Positions 32,474-41,101 of a DNA stretch of 64,000 bases are shown here, in pieces. Each line of letters opens with the position of its first letter. The first letter of the stretch is position 1. A program made the position numbers and the translations under genes. A model generated the notes under the pieces. The model made no database searches and had not been told where the DNA came from. It saw nothing but the letters and a program-made list of their open reading frames with translations. Source of the DNA: Chloroflexota bacterium (GTDB taxonomy: Bacteria > Chloroflexota > UBA11872); NCBI GenBank assembly GCA_026708035.1, contig JAPOVQ010000019.1, forward strand, positions 1 to 64,000, in the 5' to 3' direction.

Positions 32474-34036
32474 CTAGTCGATCGGATCGAAGAAGGTCAG
32501 GTCCTGGCCGAAGTTGTCCATGGCCTCGACCGCGTCGCCGCGAAGCTTGACTCTGATGTCGCGCGTGCGGTGCCGCAGGACGATCTCGCTGGGCGGTGGA
32601 TTGAGCGTGAACGTGATGCGCCGGCCGTACGGCGGCTCGGGCACCATGAGATAGCGCCCCGTGCGCGGCGCGGTCGCGACCGCGCCCTCGACCACGACGT
32701 CGTGCGGGTTCGCCCAGGCGGGCACCCGCACGAAGAGCGGCCCCCGACGCTTGATCGTGACGCCGAGCACGCCGCTGGGATAGGGCGACTCGACCTCGAT
32801 GTCCTCGGTGCGGTGGTCGAATAGCAGGTTGACCCAGTGGCCCGCGGCGTCGAAGCGGGTCACGTCGCGGTAGGCCTCGCAGAGCGACGCCACCGCGCCG
32901 CCGACGATGTCCATGTTGAACGAGATGCGGTCGGCCTCGACTGGCCGGTGCCCGTACGGCGCGGGGAAGCCGTAGGCGCCGAGGTGACGCCGGGCCACGT
33001 CGCGGCGACCATCGCCGCCCCCCGGATCGGACGGCTCGCCGATCCATGACACGTCGCGCAGCTGGCTGGGCAGCAAATGCCCGCGCAGGATGCGCTCGGC
33101 GTCGTCGAATGCCTCGGGATAGCCCCAGCGTCCCAGAATGAGCGCCGTTTCCAGGATGTCGCCGGTGTTGTTGACCTCGCCAAAATCGGGCGCCGCGTCC
33201 GGCAGGCTGCTCTCGATGACCCAGCCAAGCTCGTCGCGGATCTCCCACAGCCCGCGGCTGTAAAACGTCCTCACGCGCTCCATCAGCGGCGCGTCGTTGA
33301 GCAGGTCGGCCAGTTGCGCCAAGGAGGACATGACGCACGTGGTGGAGTGCGTGTGCGAGCCGAAGCGCTCGGTGGAGTAGCTGCCGTCGGCGGTGAAATG
33401 GTCCGCCACGGCCTTGTCCTTGAGCCGGATGGCCAGCTCCAACGCCGGACCGTAGCCCGCCGCGCGGTAGTACTTGACCAGCGGGCCTATGGCGCGACCC
33501 AGTCCGCGGATGAAGGTGGGTTCGACATTGACGTCAATGCCGTGGGCGCGGGCGACGCCTTCGTCATCCCAGTCTCGGTCGGGGTCCCAGAGTTCGTTGA
33601 TCGCGGCGATACTCGCCGCGGCAACGTCGTGTGCCTGCGCGGAGTCCCGGAATTGCGCCAGGGCGTAGAGCGCGTGGAAGCCCTCGCGCACGTTGTGCGT
33701 TGGAAAGTTCACCAGCGGACCGTCGATGCGCTCGCGGTTGAGCGGCAGCGGCAGCGGTCCGCTATATGAAAAGAACGCGGCCCGCGCGTGCTTATCGACC
33801 GCCGCTTCGTCGATGGGAAAGCCCAGGGACTCGGCCGTCAGCAGGGCGTTGAGATGCCGCCCGGGGACATGCGCTTCCGAGTGCACGGGGCTGAAGGCGA
33901 GACGCGGCTCGGGCCAAACCTGCGAGCCAAAGAACGGGATGTCGTCGTCGTCCGCGTTGAACACGCTCGCCATCGTGCGTGTGCCCGCCTCGATGGCGGC
34001 GGCGATGTCGGTGGTGTTGACGTTGCGCAGCTTCAT
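32474..34036 (-). CDS. Glycoside hydrolase-like protein (GH127/six-hairpin type)
   Basis: This gene encodes 520 residues. The order of an (alpha/alpha)-barrel part (REGFHALYALAQFRDSAQAH; HSTTCVMSSLAQLADLLNDA; FGEVNNTGDILETALILGRW) and a C-terminal beta domain (GVLGVTIKRRGPLFVRVPAW; YGRRITFTLNPPPSEIVL) matches beta-L-arabinofuranosidase-like families such as GH127 and relatives. No signal peptide is present, so it acts inside the cell. The start at ATG 34036 is preferred to the upstream codon at 34090. The exact activity cannot be read. It is divergent from an acetyltransferase gene. Confidence 0.65.
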   Translation of the reverse strand: MKLRNVNTTDIAAAIEAGTRTMASVFNADDDDIPFFGSQVWPEPRLAFSPVHSEAHVPGRHLNALLTAESLGFPIDEAAVDKHARAAFFSYSGPLPLPLNRERIDGPLVNFPTHNVREGFHALYALAQFRDSAQAHDVAAASIAAINELWDPDRDWDDEGVARAHGIDVNVEPTFIRGLGRAIGPLVKYYRAAGYGPALELAIRLKDKAVADHFTADGSYSTERFGSHTHSTTCVMSSLAQLADLLNDAPLMERVRTFYSRGLWEIRDELGWVIESSLPDAAPDFGEVNNTGDILETALILGRWGYPEAFDDAERILRGHLLPSQLRDVSWIGEPSDPGGGDGRRDVARRHLGAYGFPAPYGHRPVEADRISFNMDIVGGAVASLCEAYRDVTRFDAAGHWVNLLFDHRTEDIEVESPYPSGVLGVTIKRRGPLFVRVPAWANPHDVVVEGAVATAPRTGRYLMVPEPPYGRRITFTLNPPPSEIVLRHRTRDIRVKLRGDAVEAMDNFGQDLTFFDPID

Positions 34037-34088
34037 GGGAGACTCGCCAACCTGCCGCTCGACTGGGCGGAGTATAGGCGCGCCCACC

Positions 34089-34721
34089 ATGTCCCGCGAC
34101 GCTCACGCCACGACCGACGAGCATCGGGAAGCGTTGGCGCGTCCGCCGGCAACGCTCAGGCCGCACGACGTCACGCTGCGCGGACCGCGATTGGTGCTGC
34201 GCCCGATGAAGGAAGACGACTGGGCGCCGCTGCTGGCCTGGAACAACGATCCCGAGGTGCTGGCGTGGGCCGAAGGCGACGAGATTGAGTCGCGCACGTT
34301 GGACGAGGTGCAGCGCATCTACCGCGCGATCTCGGTCAACGCGCACTGCTTTCTCATGGAGCTGGACGGCGAGCCCATCGGCGAATGCTGGCTGCAGCGC
34401 ATGAACCTGGAGCGGCTGGTCGCGCGTCACCAAGACGAGGACGTTCGGCGCATCGACATCGCTATTGGCCTGCCGGCGCTGTGGGGACAGGGGCTGGGCC
34501 GCGAGGCGGTGGGCCTGCTGCTCGATTTCGGCTTCCGCCGAGAGGGCGTTGACGTGATCTACGCCTGCGTCGACGCCGACAACGCGCGCAGCCGGCGCAT
34601 GTTCGCGTCGCTGGGGTTCGCGGTCGAGGCGGGCGTAGATGCAGGCGGATTTCAGGGCGACGCCGAGCTCGACCTGATGCTAAGTCGGGCCAAATACGAC
34701 GCCGTCCGTTTCAACGATTGA
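34089..34721 (+). CDS. GNAT family N-acetyltransferase
   Basis: This gene encodes 210 residues of the RimJ/RimL-like acetyltransferases. The N-terminal strand LRGPRLVLRPMKEDDWAPLL, the acetyl-CoA pyrophosphate loop GLPALWGQGLGREAVGLL and the motif B segment ACVDADNARSRRMFASLGFA are in the usual order. It acetylates an amine, perhaps a drug or a protein N-terminus. The long upstream open frame is antisense to the glycosidase gene; ATG 34089 gives a normal length. Confidence 0.88.
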   Translation: MSRDAHATTDEHREALARPPATLRPHDVTLRGPRLVLRPMKEDDWAPLLAWNNDPEVLAWAEGDEIESRTLDEVQRIYRAISVNAHCFLMELDGEPIGECWLQRMNLERLVARHQDEDVRRIDIAIGLPALWGQGLGREAVGLLLDFGFRREGVDVIYACVDADNARSRRMFASLGFAVEAGVDAGGFQGDAELDLMLSRAKYDAVRFND

Positions 34722-34782
34722 CCGGCATCGGGCATCCAGCCGCCGCTCCCCGGATACGTGCTCGGCGAATCCGTCAGTCCGT

Positions 34783-34845
34783 GTAGGGGCAGCCCTTGTG
34801 GCTGCCCGAATCCACCCGGACGGGCGCCCATAAGGGACGCCCCTA
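34783..34845. repeat. Pair of GTAGGGGC palindromic repeats
   Basis: GTAGGGGCAGCCCTTGTGGC... (34783-34808) is followed by the inverse GGGCGCCCATAAGGGACGCC.. element. The pair lies between convergent genes and could form the terminator for both. Confidence 0.8.
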
Positions 34846-34932
34846 CGAGTCCGTGTACAGGTCCCGCAATCGAATCGGGTTGGAGCCGGAGCGGTACCGC
34901 GACACCGGGGGTGAGGGGATTCCGCGCCCGGC

Positions 34933-35826
34933 TCAGAGGTTGACCAGCACCAGCCCCGCCAGCGCCGCTGCGATGCCGAGCAGCGTCACCGGGCCGTGCC
35001 GTTCGCGCCAGACGATCCAGCCGGCCAGGGTGATGAGGAGCACGGTGCCGGCGCTGTGCACCGGAAAAGCCACCGCGCCCGGCACCTCGCGCAGCGCGGC
35101 CAAGAACTGCCACAGCTGCACCACGTTGCACAGGCCCAGCCCTACGCCCATCGCGATCGGCAGCGGGACCCACGCCAGCGCGTTCGCCTGTCCCTGCCGA
35201 CGCATCGGCGGACCCGGACCTTCGCTCCAGCGTCGGATGGCCAGCGTCACGCCCGCAGTCACCGTCGCACCGGCGAACGTCGCCAGCACGAACGCTCCGC
35301 GATCGGCGGCGGGCGTGACTTCGTTGATGACCTTCCACGAGATCAGCGTCGCGGCGGTGAATCCCAGCAAACCGGCGACCACCGCCCAATAGAAGCCGAC
35401 TCTTGTCGCCGGCAGCATGGGCATGCGGCGGTAGGCAATCAGGGGCGCCGCGACTACCAGCAAGGCGATGCCGACCAGCGTGACCGCTTCGGCCGGCTCC
35501 CCGAACACCACCAGCGACACGGTGATTGGCGCAAGCAGCGCCAGCGAGCCGAGCGCGAAGGTGACGCCCACGCCCCGCTGCCCGAGCATGAAGTACTGCA
35601 GGACGAAGAGCACGGCGAAGCCGACGCCGTTCAGCGCGCCCACCCAATAGGCCAGCGCCGACGCCTCCCAGCCGCCCTGGATGGCCACCCACACCAGCGC
35701 CACCAGCGCGGCGACGGCGTAGTTGGTGACGGACACGTAAAAGTAGTGCCCGCGCCGCCGCTGGGCCGCACGCTGAATCAGCCCAAACGACACCGCCAGC
35801 GCCACGGCTGCCACGAGATATCCCAT
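34933..35826 (-). CDS. DMT superfamily (EamA-like) transporter
   Basis: This gene encodes 297 residues with ten predicted membrane helices in two halves (from VAAVALAVSFGLIQRAA to LGIAAALAGLVLVNL). The ending with a small-residue-rich helix after a WRERHG loop is typical of EamA-type drug/metabolite exporters. The substrate is unknown. No adjacent operon partner. Confidence 0.8.
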   Translation of the reverse strand: MGYLVAAVALAVSFGLIQRAAQRRRGHYFYVSVTNYAVAALVALVWVAIQGGWEASALAYWVGALNGVGFAVLFVLQYFMLGQRGVGVTFALGSLALLAPITVSLVVFGEPAEAVTLVGIALLVVAAPLIAYRRMPMLPATRVGFYWAVVAGLLGFTAATLISWKVINEVTPAADRGAFVLATFAGATVTAGVTLAIRRWSEGPGPPMRRQGQANALAWVPLPIAMGVGLGLCNVVQLWQFLAALREVPGAVAFPVHSAGTVLLITLAGWIVWRERHGPVTLLGIAAALAGLVLVNL

Positions 35827-36008
35827 AACGGCGGATAGGCTCGCATACCAGGACGGTCACACGACTCTCGGCGCGATTCCCCCTCATCCTCACCTTCTCC
35901 CGCCAGGGGACAAGGGACCGGACACGGCTCCCGGTCACCACGGGTACATGGCCGGTGGCCCGGGCTGCGGGCAGGCCGGGATTCGATCACGCCGAGTGTG
36001 GTCGGGGC

Positions 36009-36659
36009 TCAGTCGCGCGGGTCGTCCGAGGCTCCTCTCCCCACCGTGGGAGAGGGTTGGGGTGAGGGGGATTCGCCAGTCAGATCGATCCGCACCACGT
36101 GCCGTCGCAGTCCCAGCGGCCCGAGCTCGCGCGCGCCCACGGCCTGGAACATGGGCCTGGTCCCGCCAAAGCGGTAGCTCGGCGAGTCGGGATCGACGGG
36201 ATAGGCCTCAACCGCCGCCGCGCCTTGCTCGCCGGCATAGTCGAGCGCGGCCTCAAGCAGGCGCGACGCCAGACCGCTGCCGCGCAACCGCCGCGGAACG
36301 AAGAAGCAGGTGAGCGCCCAGACCGACGGATCGTCGGCGCGGGCGGCGCCGGGCACCGCCGACGTGTTGGGCCTGGGGAACGTGGGACGCGGCGCGATCG
36401 AGCACCAGCCGATGGGCTCGTCGCCAGCGTAGGCCAGTATGCCCACCGGCACGCCCGCCATCACCCGCGACCGCATCCCGTCTTTCCGGGTCGTGCGGTC
36501 AAGGTTCCGGTTTTCTTGGGGCGTCGCCCGAAACGGCATGCACCAGCAATAGGACGGCCCGCCCCGCGCCTCGAACAGCCGCTCCAAATCCGCCCACGTC
36601 GCCGCCTCGACTGAACGGAAGGTCAGGCCCGAAGGCAAGTGGTCCATGGAGGTGAACAT
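36009..36659 (-). CDS. GNAT family N-acetyltransferase
   Basis: This gene encodes 216 residues: FRSVEAATWADLERLFEARG, a CWCMPFR segment seen in some GNAT proteins, GWCSIAPRPTFPRP, and the acetyl-CoA loop FFVPRRLRGSGLASRLLEAA. The last 20 or so residues (SPSPQPSPTVGRGASDDPRD) derive from an interspersed repeat. An alternative start is ATG 36647. The substrate is unknown. Confidence 0.82.
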   Translation of the reverse strand: MFTSMDHLPSGLTFRSVEAATWADLERLFEARGGPSYCWCMPFRATPQENRNLDRTTRKDGMRSRVMAGVPVGILAYAGDEPIGWCSIAPRPTFPRPNTSAVPGAARADDPSVWALTCFFVPRRLRGSGLASRLLEAALDYAGEQGAAAVEAYPVDPDSPSYRFGGTRPMFQAVGARELGPLGLRRHVVRIDLTGESPSPQPSPTVGRGASDDPRD

Positions 36660-36796
36660 AGCGACCGGCCAGGCCTATCGCGACCCGCGCGGGCTCGCGA
36701 GCACCGTGGACGCCGCTTCGACAACACACTGCGCGCTCGACCGTCGCGTGGTCGAGGCGAAATCTGGTCTACATATGGTCCGAAGGGAGGCGGGCC

Positions 36797-36961
36797 GTGC
36801 GGCAATCTGACCGAATCCAGCCAATCAGCTACGAGCAACTGCAGGAGACGTTGGCGCTGCTCAAGATCCTGGCCCTGGGCGACCGGCAGATCGCAGCGGG
36901 TGAGGTTCAGCCCGCCGCCGAGGTCGTCGCGCGGCTGCGGAAGCGTCAACCGACCGCCTGA
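36797..36961 (+). CDS. 54-residue Phd-like orphan protein
   Basis: A short frame from GTG 36797 (GGGAGG lies 7 bp upstream) encodes MRQSDRIQPISYEQLQETLA, then LLKILALGDRQIAAGEVQPA, ending EVVARLRKRQPTA. The LQETLALLKILALG segment followed by a basic helix resembles the C-terminal half of Phd/YefM-type antitoxins found without the usual N-terminal domain. No toxin gene is next to it; the following gene is convergent. It is either a solitary antitoxin or a remnant. Confidence 0.5.
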   Translation: MRQSDRIQPISYEQLQETLALLKILALGDRQIAAGEVQPAAEVVARLRKRQPTA

Positions 36962-36970
36962 CCTCGCCCC

Positions 36971-37786
36971 CTACGCCGCTACATCCTCGACGTCCGCCCC
37001 GCAGAGGTAGCGCCACCAGTCGTCGCGGACGGCGGCGACCTGGTCGCTGGCGGAGCCTTGCCAGGCGTGGCGGTTCACGTTGTCGCGGAACAATTCCCAC
37101 ATGTCGTGGCTGTCCCAGCCGGTCGCGTCGAAGTGCCCGCGCTGCGGCTCGGCGGGGTGGTAGCGCACCTTGAACATGAAGCGCGGCTGGTCGGTGAGGT
37201 TCGGCTGGGCGCAGTGCCAGATCGCGTCGTGGATGAAGGCGATGCGCCCGCCGGGACCGGAGAGGTGCTTCTGTCCGACGATGTTGCGGTAGCGCGCGAT
37301 GTCGTGGCCTACCTGGCGCAGGTGCGACCCCGGCAGGATTAGCGTGGGGCCCATCTCACGCGGCACGTCGTGGGTGAAGTAGGCGATCAGGATGTTGAAG
37401 CGGTAGAAGTCCTCGCGCGTCAGCCGCCGCCCGTCCCGATCGTGATCGACGTGCCAGGACTGCGCGCTTCGCTGGCCCGCGGGCGTGATGTGTAGATAGG
37501 AGTGGTCGTGGATGTAAGACGGGCCCATGAGCGTGGCGAGGACCGCCTTCACGCGCGGCAGCTCGAGCACGGCCTGCGTGGCGGGCGAGGTGTCCAGGAA
37601 CGCGTCGGGAATCTTGGGCTCCCAGCGGGCGTCGGTGGGCGCGCGAAGCTGCTCCTCGTAGACCTTGGCGTTGAGGTCCTCCGGCACCAGGTCGTCGAAC
37701 TCGATGAACCCGTCCATCACGAACTGGGCCATCTGGCGCATATCCAGACGCGCGGCGGTCTCGGCGGGCGGGGCGGCGGTAGTCAT
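36971..37786 (-). CDS. Phytanoyl-CoA dioxygenase-like oxygenase
   Basis: This gene encodes 271 residues of the PhyH-type Fe(II)/2-oxoglutarate oxygenases. The iron site is in SWHVDHDRDG (HxD) and AIWHCAQPNLTDQPRFMF (distal His, then Arg for 2-oxoglutarate). MAQFVMDGFIEFDDLVPEDL is the typical N-terminus. It overlaps the preceding 89-residue gene by ATGA, so the two are translated together. It is only distantly similar to the island dioxygenase at 19053. The substrate is unknown. Confidence 0.85.
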   Translation of the reverse strand: MTTAAPPAETAARLDMRQMAQFVMDGFIEFDDLVPEDLNAKVYEEQLRAPTDARWEPKIPDAFLDTSPATQAVLELPRVKAVLATLMGPSYIHDHSYLHITPAGQRSAQSWHVDHDRDGRRLTREDFYRFNILIAYFTHDVPREMGPTLILPGSHLRQVGHDIARYRNIVGQKHLSGPGGRIAFIHDAIWHCAQPNLTDQPRFMFKVRYHPAEPQRGHFDATGWDSHDMWELFRDNVNRHAWQGSASDQVAAVRDDWWRYLCGADVEDVAA

Positions 37787-38052
37787 GGGGCGGGCACCAT
37801 CCTCTCCAGCACGAATTCGTGGTCGAGATAACCGGGATCAATCTCGCTGGGCGGTTGGGGTAGCTGGATGACGCGCCAGCCATCGCGCATGGCGTCCAAC
37901 ACGCTGCCGTAGGGCGGCTCGTCCGCGTCGCCGGTCTTCATCTGCTCGTCTTTGGGCTGCGCGCCGTCGAACAGCGCCCAGGCCACCACCGGCGCCGTGA
38001 GGTTGAGACTGTTCGCATGCAGGATGAGGATTTGCTGGCGTTCCTCGGCCAT
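37783..38052 (-). CDS. Hypothetical protein coupled to the dioxygenase
   Basis: This gene encodes 89 residues: MAEERQQILILHANSLNLTA, a hydrophobic segment PVVAWALFDG, and an acidic middle (QMKTGDADEPPYGSVLDAMR) followed by DGWRVIQLPQP. It has no membrane helix and no recognised fold. ATG 38052 has GAGGGGGG upstream; the frame extends further but looks non-coding. Its ATGA overlap with the dioxygenase gene suggests a shared pathway. Confidence 0.6.
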   Translation of the reverse strand: MAEERQQILILHANSLNLTAPVVAWALFDGAQPKDEQMKTGDADEPPYGSVLDAMRDGWRVIQLPQPPSEIDPGYLDHEFVLERMVPAP

Positions 38053-38673
38053 GTCCCCCCTCGGGTCGATCCGCACGGTCGGATACGCCGGATCGCGGCG
38101 GTGTGCCGGGGCCATTATCCAACGTTGCGGAAATTGTGCGCGGGCCGATAGCCGATTATCCCCTCACCCTAACCCTCTCCCCGCGGGAGAGGGGACCGGA
38201 CCGGACTTTTTTCCCATACCGGTCCTCGCCCAGCGAGCGGCCTGTGCATGCATCTCTCCCCGCAGGAGAGGGGACCGGACCGACCCTTGACCCCACACCG
38301 GTCCTCGCCCAGCGAGCGGCCTGTGCATGCATCTCTCCCCGCGGGAGAGGGGACCGGACCGGACTTTGGTCCCATACCGGTCCTCGACCATCGAGCGGCC
38401 TGTGCCTGGATTCGTCGGGGCGCCCCGGGTGGGCACCCTTTGCCTGACGGATTTCCCACTGTGCCCACTGGGATCCGGCTCCCTCTCCCACGGGGAGAGG
38501 GTCGGGGTGAGGGGCTCCGACGCCCGAGATTGCGCCCACGGTCGCGGCCGCCGCGTAGGGGCGCCCCTAGTGGGCGCCCATTCCGCCGGTGAAGAGGGCA
38601 GCCACGAGGGCCGTCCCGACACGGATTGACGGATAGGCAAGGATTCGATCGAGGATTAGGGGGCTGACGCCTG
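38053..38673. repeat. Repeat-rich gap with three 79-bp tandem units
   Basis: No gene is seen in this 620-bp gap. Units starting at 38175, 38254 and 38333 repeat with a period of exactly 79 bp; each contains the CTCTCCCCGC..GGAGAGGGGACC hairpin and GGTCCTCGcCCAgCGAGCGG. Near 38480 another CTCCCACGGGGAG element and at about 38556 a GTAGGGGCGCCCC palindrome follow. Confidence 0.85.
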
Positions 38674-39594
38674 TCAACTCCCAGAGGAGCCGAGGCCGGC
38701 AGCGTCTTGAACCGCCCGGCGCAGGCCCATGAACGAGTCGTGGGAATTCTGCGCGCGGCTGCGGCCTTCGGGGTGCCAGTGGGTTTCCAGGCTGATGTGG
38801 CCGTCGTAGCTGTCGTCGATCAAGGCGCGAATCTGGGCCGGCCAGTCCAGGTCGCCTTGGCCGATGGCGGTCCACGCGGTGAGCCCGGTCGCAGGATCGA
38901 CCTCCATGGCGTCCTTGGCGTGGACGTGGACCATCCAGGGCTTGACCGCCTCGTACCCGGCGCGAAAGTCATCGCCGCCGGAGACGAAGTCGTTGGCCGG
39001 GTCCCAGATGGCGCGCACGGACGGATGGTCCACCGCCGCCAGAATCGCCGCCGTGTTGCGGCCGGTGTTCCCGAAGCAGCTCCGCACGTTCTCCACGCAC
39101 AGCGTCAGCCCGACGTCCTCGGCGCGACCGGCGGCATCCAGCAAGATCGCCCGGATCGCGGCCCGGCGCGCGGCGGGCAGGCCGCCCCCGTCGGGAAGGC
39201 GGGGGCTGGGGTTGTCGCCGCCCACGTCGCGGCGTCCGGTGAACAGCCGCACGCGCGGGCAGCCGATGGCCGAGGCGAAGTCCATCGCCGCTTCGAGCTC
39301 GTCCAGGTGCTCGCGCCAGCCGGGCAGCGAGGCGATGTCCTCCGGATCGGCGTCGGCCAGCCGCAGGGCCTTGAAGGCGGGCGAGAGCACCATGGCCGGT
39401 TCCAGTCCCGTGCGTTGCAGGGCGTCCCGGACGCGCGCGTGGTCGTCGGCGTCAGCCGTCTCGATGGGCACGCCCCACACCGTGTCTAGTTCGAGGGCCG
39501 TCATGCCGTGGGTCCGAGCAAATGACATGGACTGGTCCAGGTCGTCGCTGACCTCGTTGATCACCAGGCTGTAGGTGAATGCGTGGTTGGGCAT
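38674..39594 (-). CDS. Sugar phosphate isomerase/epimerase-type TIM barrel
   Basis: This gene encodes 306 residues: FTYSLVINEVSDDLDQSMSF, EAAMDFASAIGCPRVRLFTG, VGLTLCVENVRSCFGNTGRN (metal-binding Glu), AIWDPANDFVSGGD (Asp), WMVHVHAKDAMEV and GHISLETHWHPEG (Glu, His). These match the xylose-isomerase-like AP endonuclease 2 family. ATG 39594 begins the conserved fold; the upstream open frame crosses repeats. The role is probably polyol or sugar isomerisation. Confidence 0.85.
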   Translation of the reverse strand: MPNHAFTYSLVINEVSDDLDQSMSFARTHGMTALELDTVWGVPIETADADDHARVRDALQRTGLEPAMVLSPAFKALRLADADPEDIASLPGWREHLDELEAAMDFASAIGCPRVRLFTGRRDVGGDNPSPRLPDGGGLPAARRAAIRAILLDAAGRAEDVGLTLCVENVRSCFGNTGRNTAAILAAVDHPSVRAIWDPANDFVSGGDDFRAGYEAVKPWMVHVHAKDAMEVDPATGLTAWTAIGQGDLDWPAQIRALIDDSYDGHISLETHWHPEGRSRAQNSHDSFMGLRRAVQDAAGLGSSGS

Positions 39595-39940
39595 GGCGGG
39601 GGCCTGCGGGTGGCTTGTGTGGGTGGCGCGGCCAGAGTGTAGTCGTCCACAGCGTGCCGGGGTGCGGCGAGTGCTGTTGCCCCGCGAACGAGGTGAGCCC
39701 GGATTCCCATTTCCAGAGGCCGTTGCACACCCGTCCGGCATTCCCGCGACGGGAGACCACGGCAAAGTCGGGTAGGGGCGGGTCTCAGACCCGCCCGACA
39801 CCAAGCATTCAGCGTGCCTCGAGATTCGACCGAACTGGATTCCGGCCTTCGCCGGAATGACGGAGTAGCGGCCGCTGCTGTGCGAGCTGGTCACCCGGAG
39901 GCAGGCATCATGAGTAGGCAGTGTTTCGCTCGATCCCTTC
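39595..39940. other. Intergenic with two repeat families
   Basis: The gap between divergent genes holds a GTAGGGGCGGGTCTCAGACC.. palindrome (39772-39798) and an ATTCCGGCCTTCGCCGGAAT element (about 39838-39858). No gene is seen; promoters for both neighbours must lie here. Confidence 0.6.
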
Positions 39941-41038
39941 ATGAAACCGCCCATGCCTGACATTCCCGCCGACGCGGCGGCCATCGACGCGGCCTGGCTC
40001 ACGCGCGCGCTGCAGTCGAGCGGGATGCTGACGGATGGAGCGGTTGCGTCCGTGCAGGTCGAACCACTTGGCGGCAGCCAGGGGTTCGCCGGGCAGTTGC
40101 GGCGACTGCGGACAACCTATGACGGCAAGGCGCACGGCGCACCGCCGAGCTTCATCGTCAAGCTGCACAGCCCAAACGCCATCACGCGCGAGCTGATCCA
40201 GCGCATCGGCGCGGCATCGCGCGAAATCCGCTTCTACCGCGAGCTGGCCGTTCGAGCGGGCGTGCCGACCGCGTCGCTCCACTTCGCGGCCCACGACGGC
40301 GAGCGCTACGTCCTGCTGCTGGAAGACCTCGCCCCGGCCCGCGCCGGCGATCCGGCGGCGGGATGCTCCCCGGAGCAGTGCCAGGCAGCCGTCGCCAACG
40401 TGGCCGGAATGCACGCCGCGTGGTGGGATAGCCCGGCGCTCGCCTCACTCGACTGGATACCCGAGTTCGCCGATCTGACCGCCACGCGCCACGCAATCTG
40501 CCGCGAGGCGTGGCCGGAGTTCGTGGACCGATATCGCGGTCAGTTCCCCGGCCTTTGCAACCGCGTCGGACCCGCACTGCTCGACGGCCTGGATACCGTG
40601 CGCTGCGCTTTGTCCCAGGCGTCCCCGACCCTGCTGCATGGCGACTTCCGCCCCGACAACGTGATGTTCGCCGCGGGCGGAAGCGGCGCTCCGGCGGCAT
40701 TTGTCGACTGGCAGGTGATGCTCCGCGGGCCGGGCCTTATGGACGTCGCCTATTTCCTGGTGTCGGCGACGGACCGCGACACGCGGCGCTGGCTGGAAAT
40801 GGACACGCTGCGCGCCTATCGGCAGGCGCTGGCGCATGGCGGCGTGACCGGCTACACCGCCGAGCAGTGCCTGACCGACTACCGGCTTGCCATGGCGGAC
40901 GTGCTCTCGCGCATCGTCGTGCTTACGACGCGAGTCTTGCCCGAAGGCACAGCCGGCTGGTCGGTGTTCGACGTCCTGGCCGAACGCATCGCCGGCGCGG
41001 TTGTCGATCTGGACTGCGTGGGGCTGGTGGCGTCGTAG
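39941..41038 (+). CDS. Aminoglycoside phosphotransferase/choline kinase-like protein
   Basis: This gene encodes 365 residues with a kinase-like fold: SFIVKLHSPN (ATP-binding Lys), REIRFYRELA, the catalytic loop TLLHGDFRPDNVMF, and the metal-binding AFVDWQVMLRGP. It matches the APH/EcKinase-like superfamily, which phosphorylates small hydroxyl compounds. Resistance is only one possible role. It starts at ATG 39941; an internal ATG follows at 39953. Confidence 0.85.
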   Translation: MKPPMPDIPADAAAIDAAWLTRALQSSGMLTDGAVASVQVEPLGGSQGFAGQLRRLRTTYDGKAHGAPPSFIVKLHSPNAITRELIQRIGAASREIRFYRELAVRAGVPTASLHFAAHDGERYVLLLEDLAPARAGDPAAGCSPEQCQAAVANVAGMHAAWWDSPALASLDWIPEFADLTATRHAICREAWPEFVDRYRGQFPGLCNRVGPALLDGLDTVRCALSQASPTLLHGDFRPDNVMFAAGGSGAPAAFVDWQVMLRGPGLMDVAYFLVSATDRDTRRWLEMDTLRAYRQALAHGGVTGYTAEQCLTDYRLAMADVLSRIVVLTTRVLPEGTAGWSVFDVLAERIAGAVVDLDCVGLVAS

Positions 41039-41101
41039 TCGGAGCCGTCACGTCCACTTGCGTAGACTGCCTGTCAATCGACCGACCCAATCAGGACGGC
41101 C

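Noticed and set aside
34652-35941. 429-codon minus-strand frame across the DMT transporter
   Set aside because: Out-of-frame shadow rich in Arg/Gly/Ala; the transporter lies in another frame with clear membrane helices.
38175-38411. CRISPR array
   Set aside because: The three 79-bp units are repeats throughout with no unique spacers, and no cas gene is nearby; these are tandem palindromic repeats.
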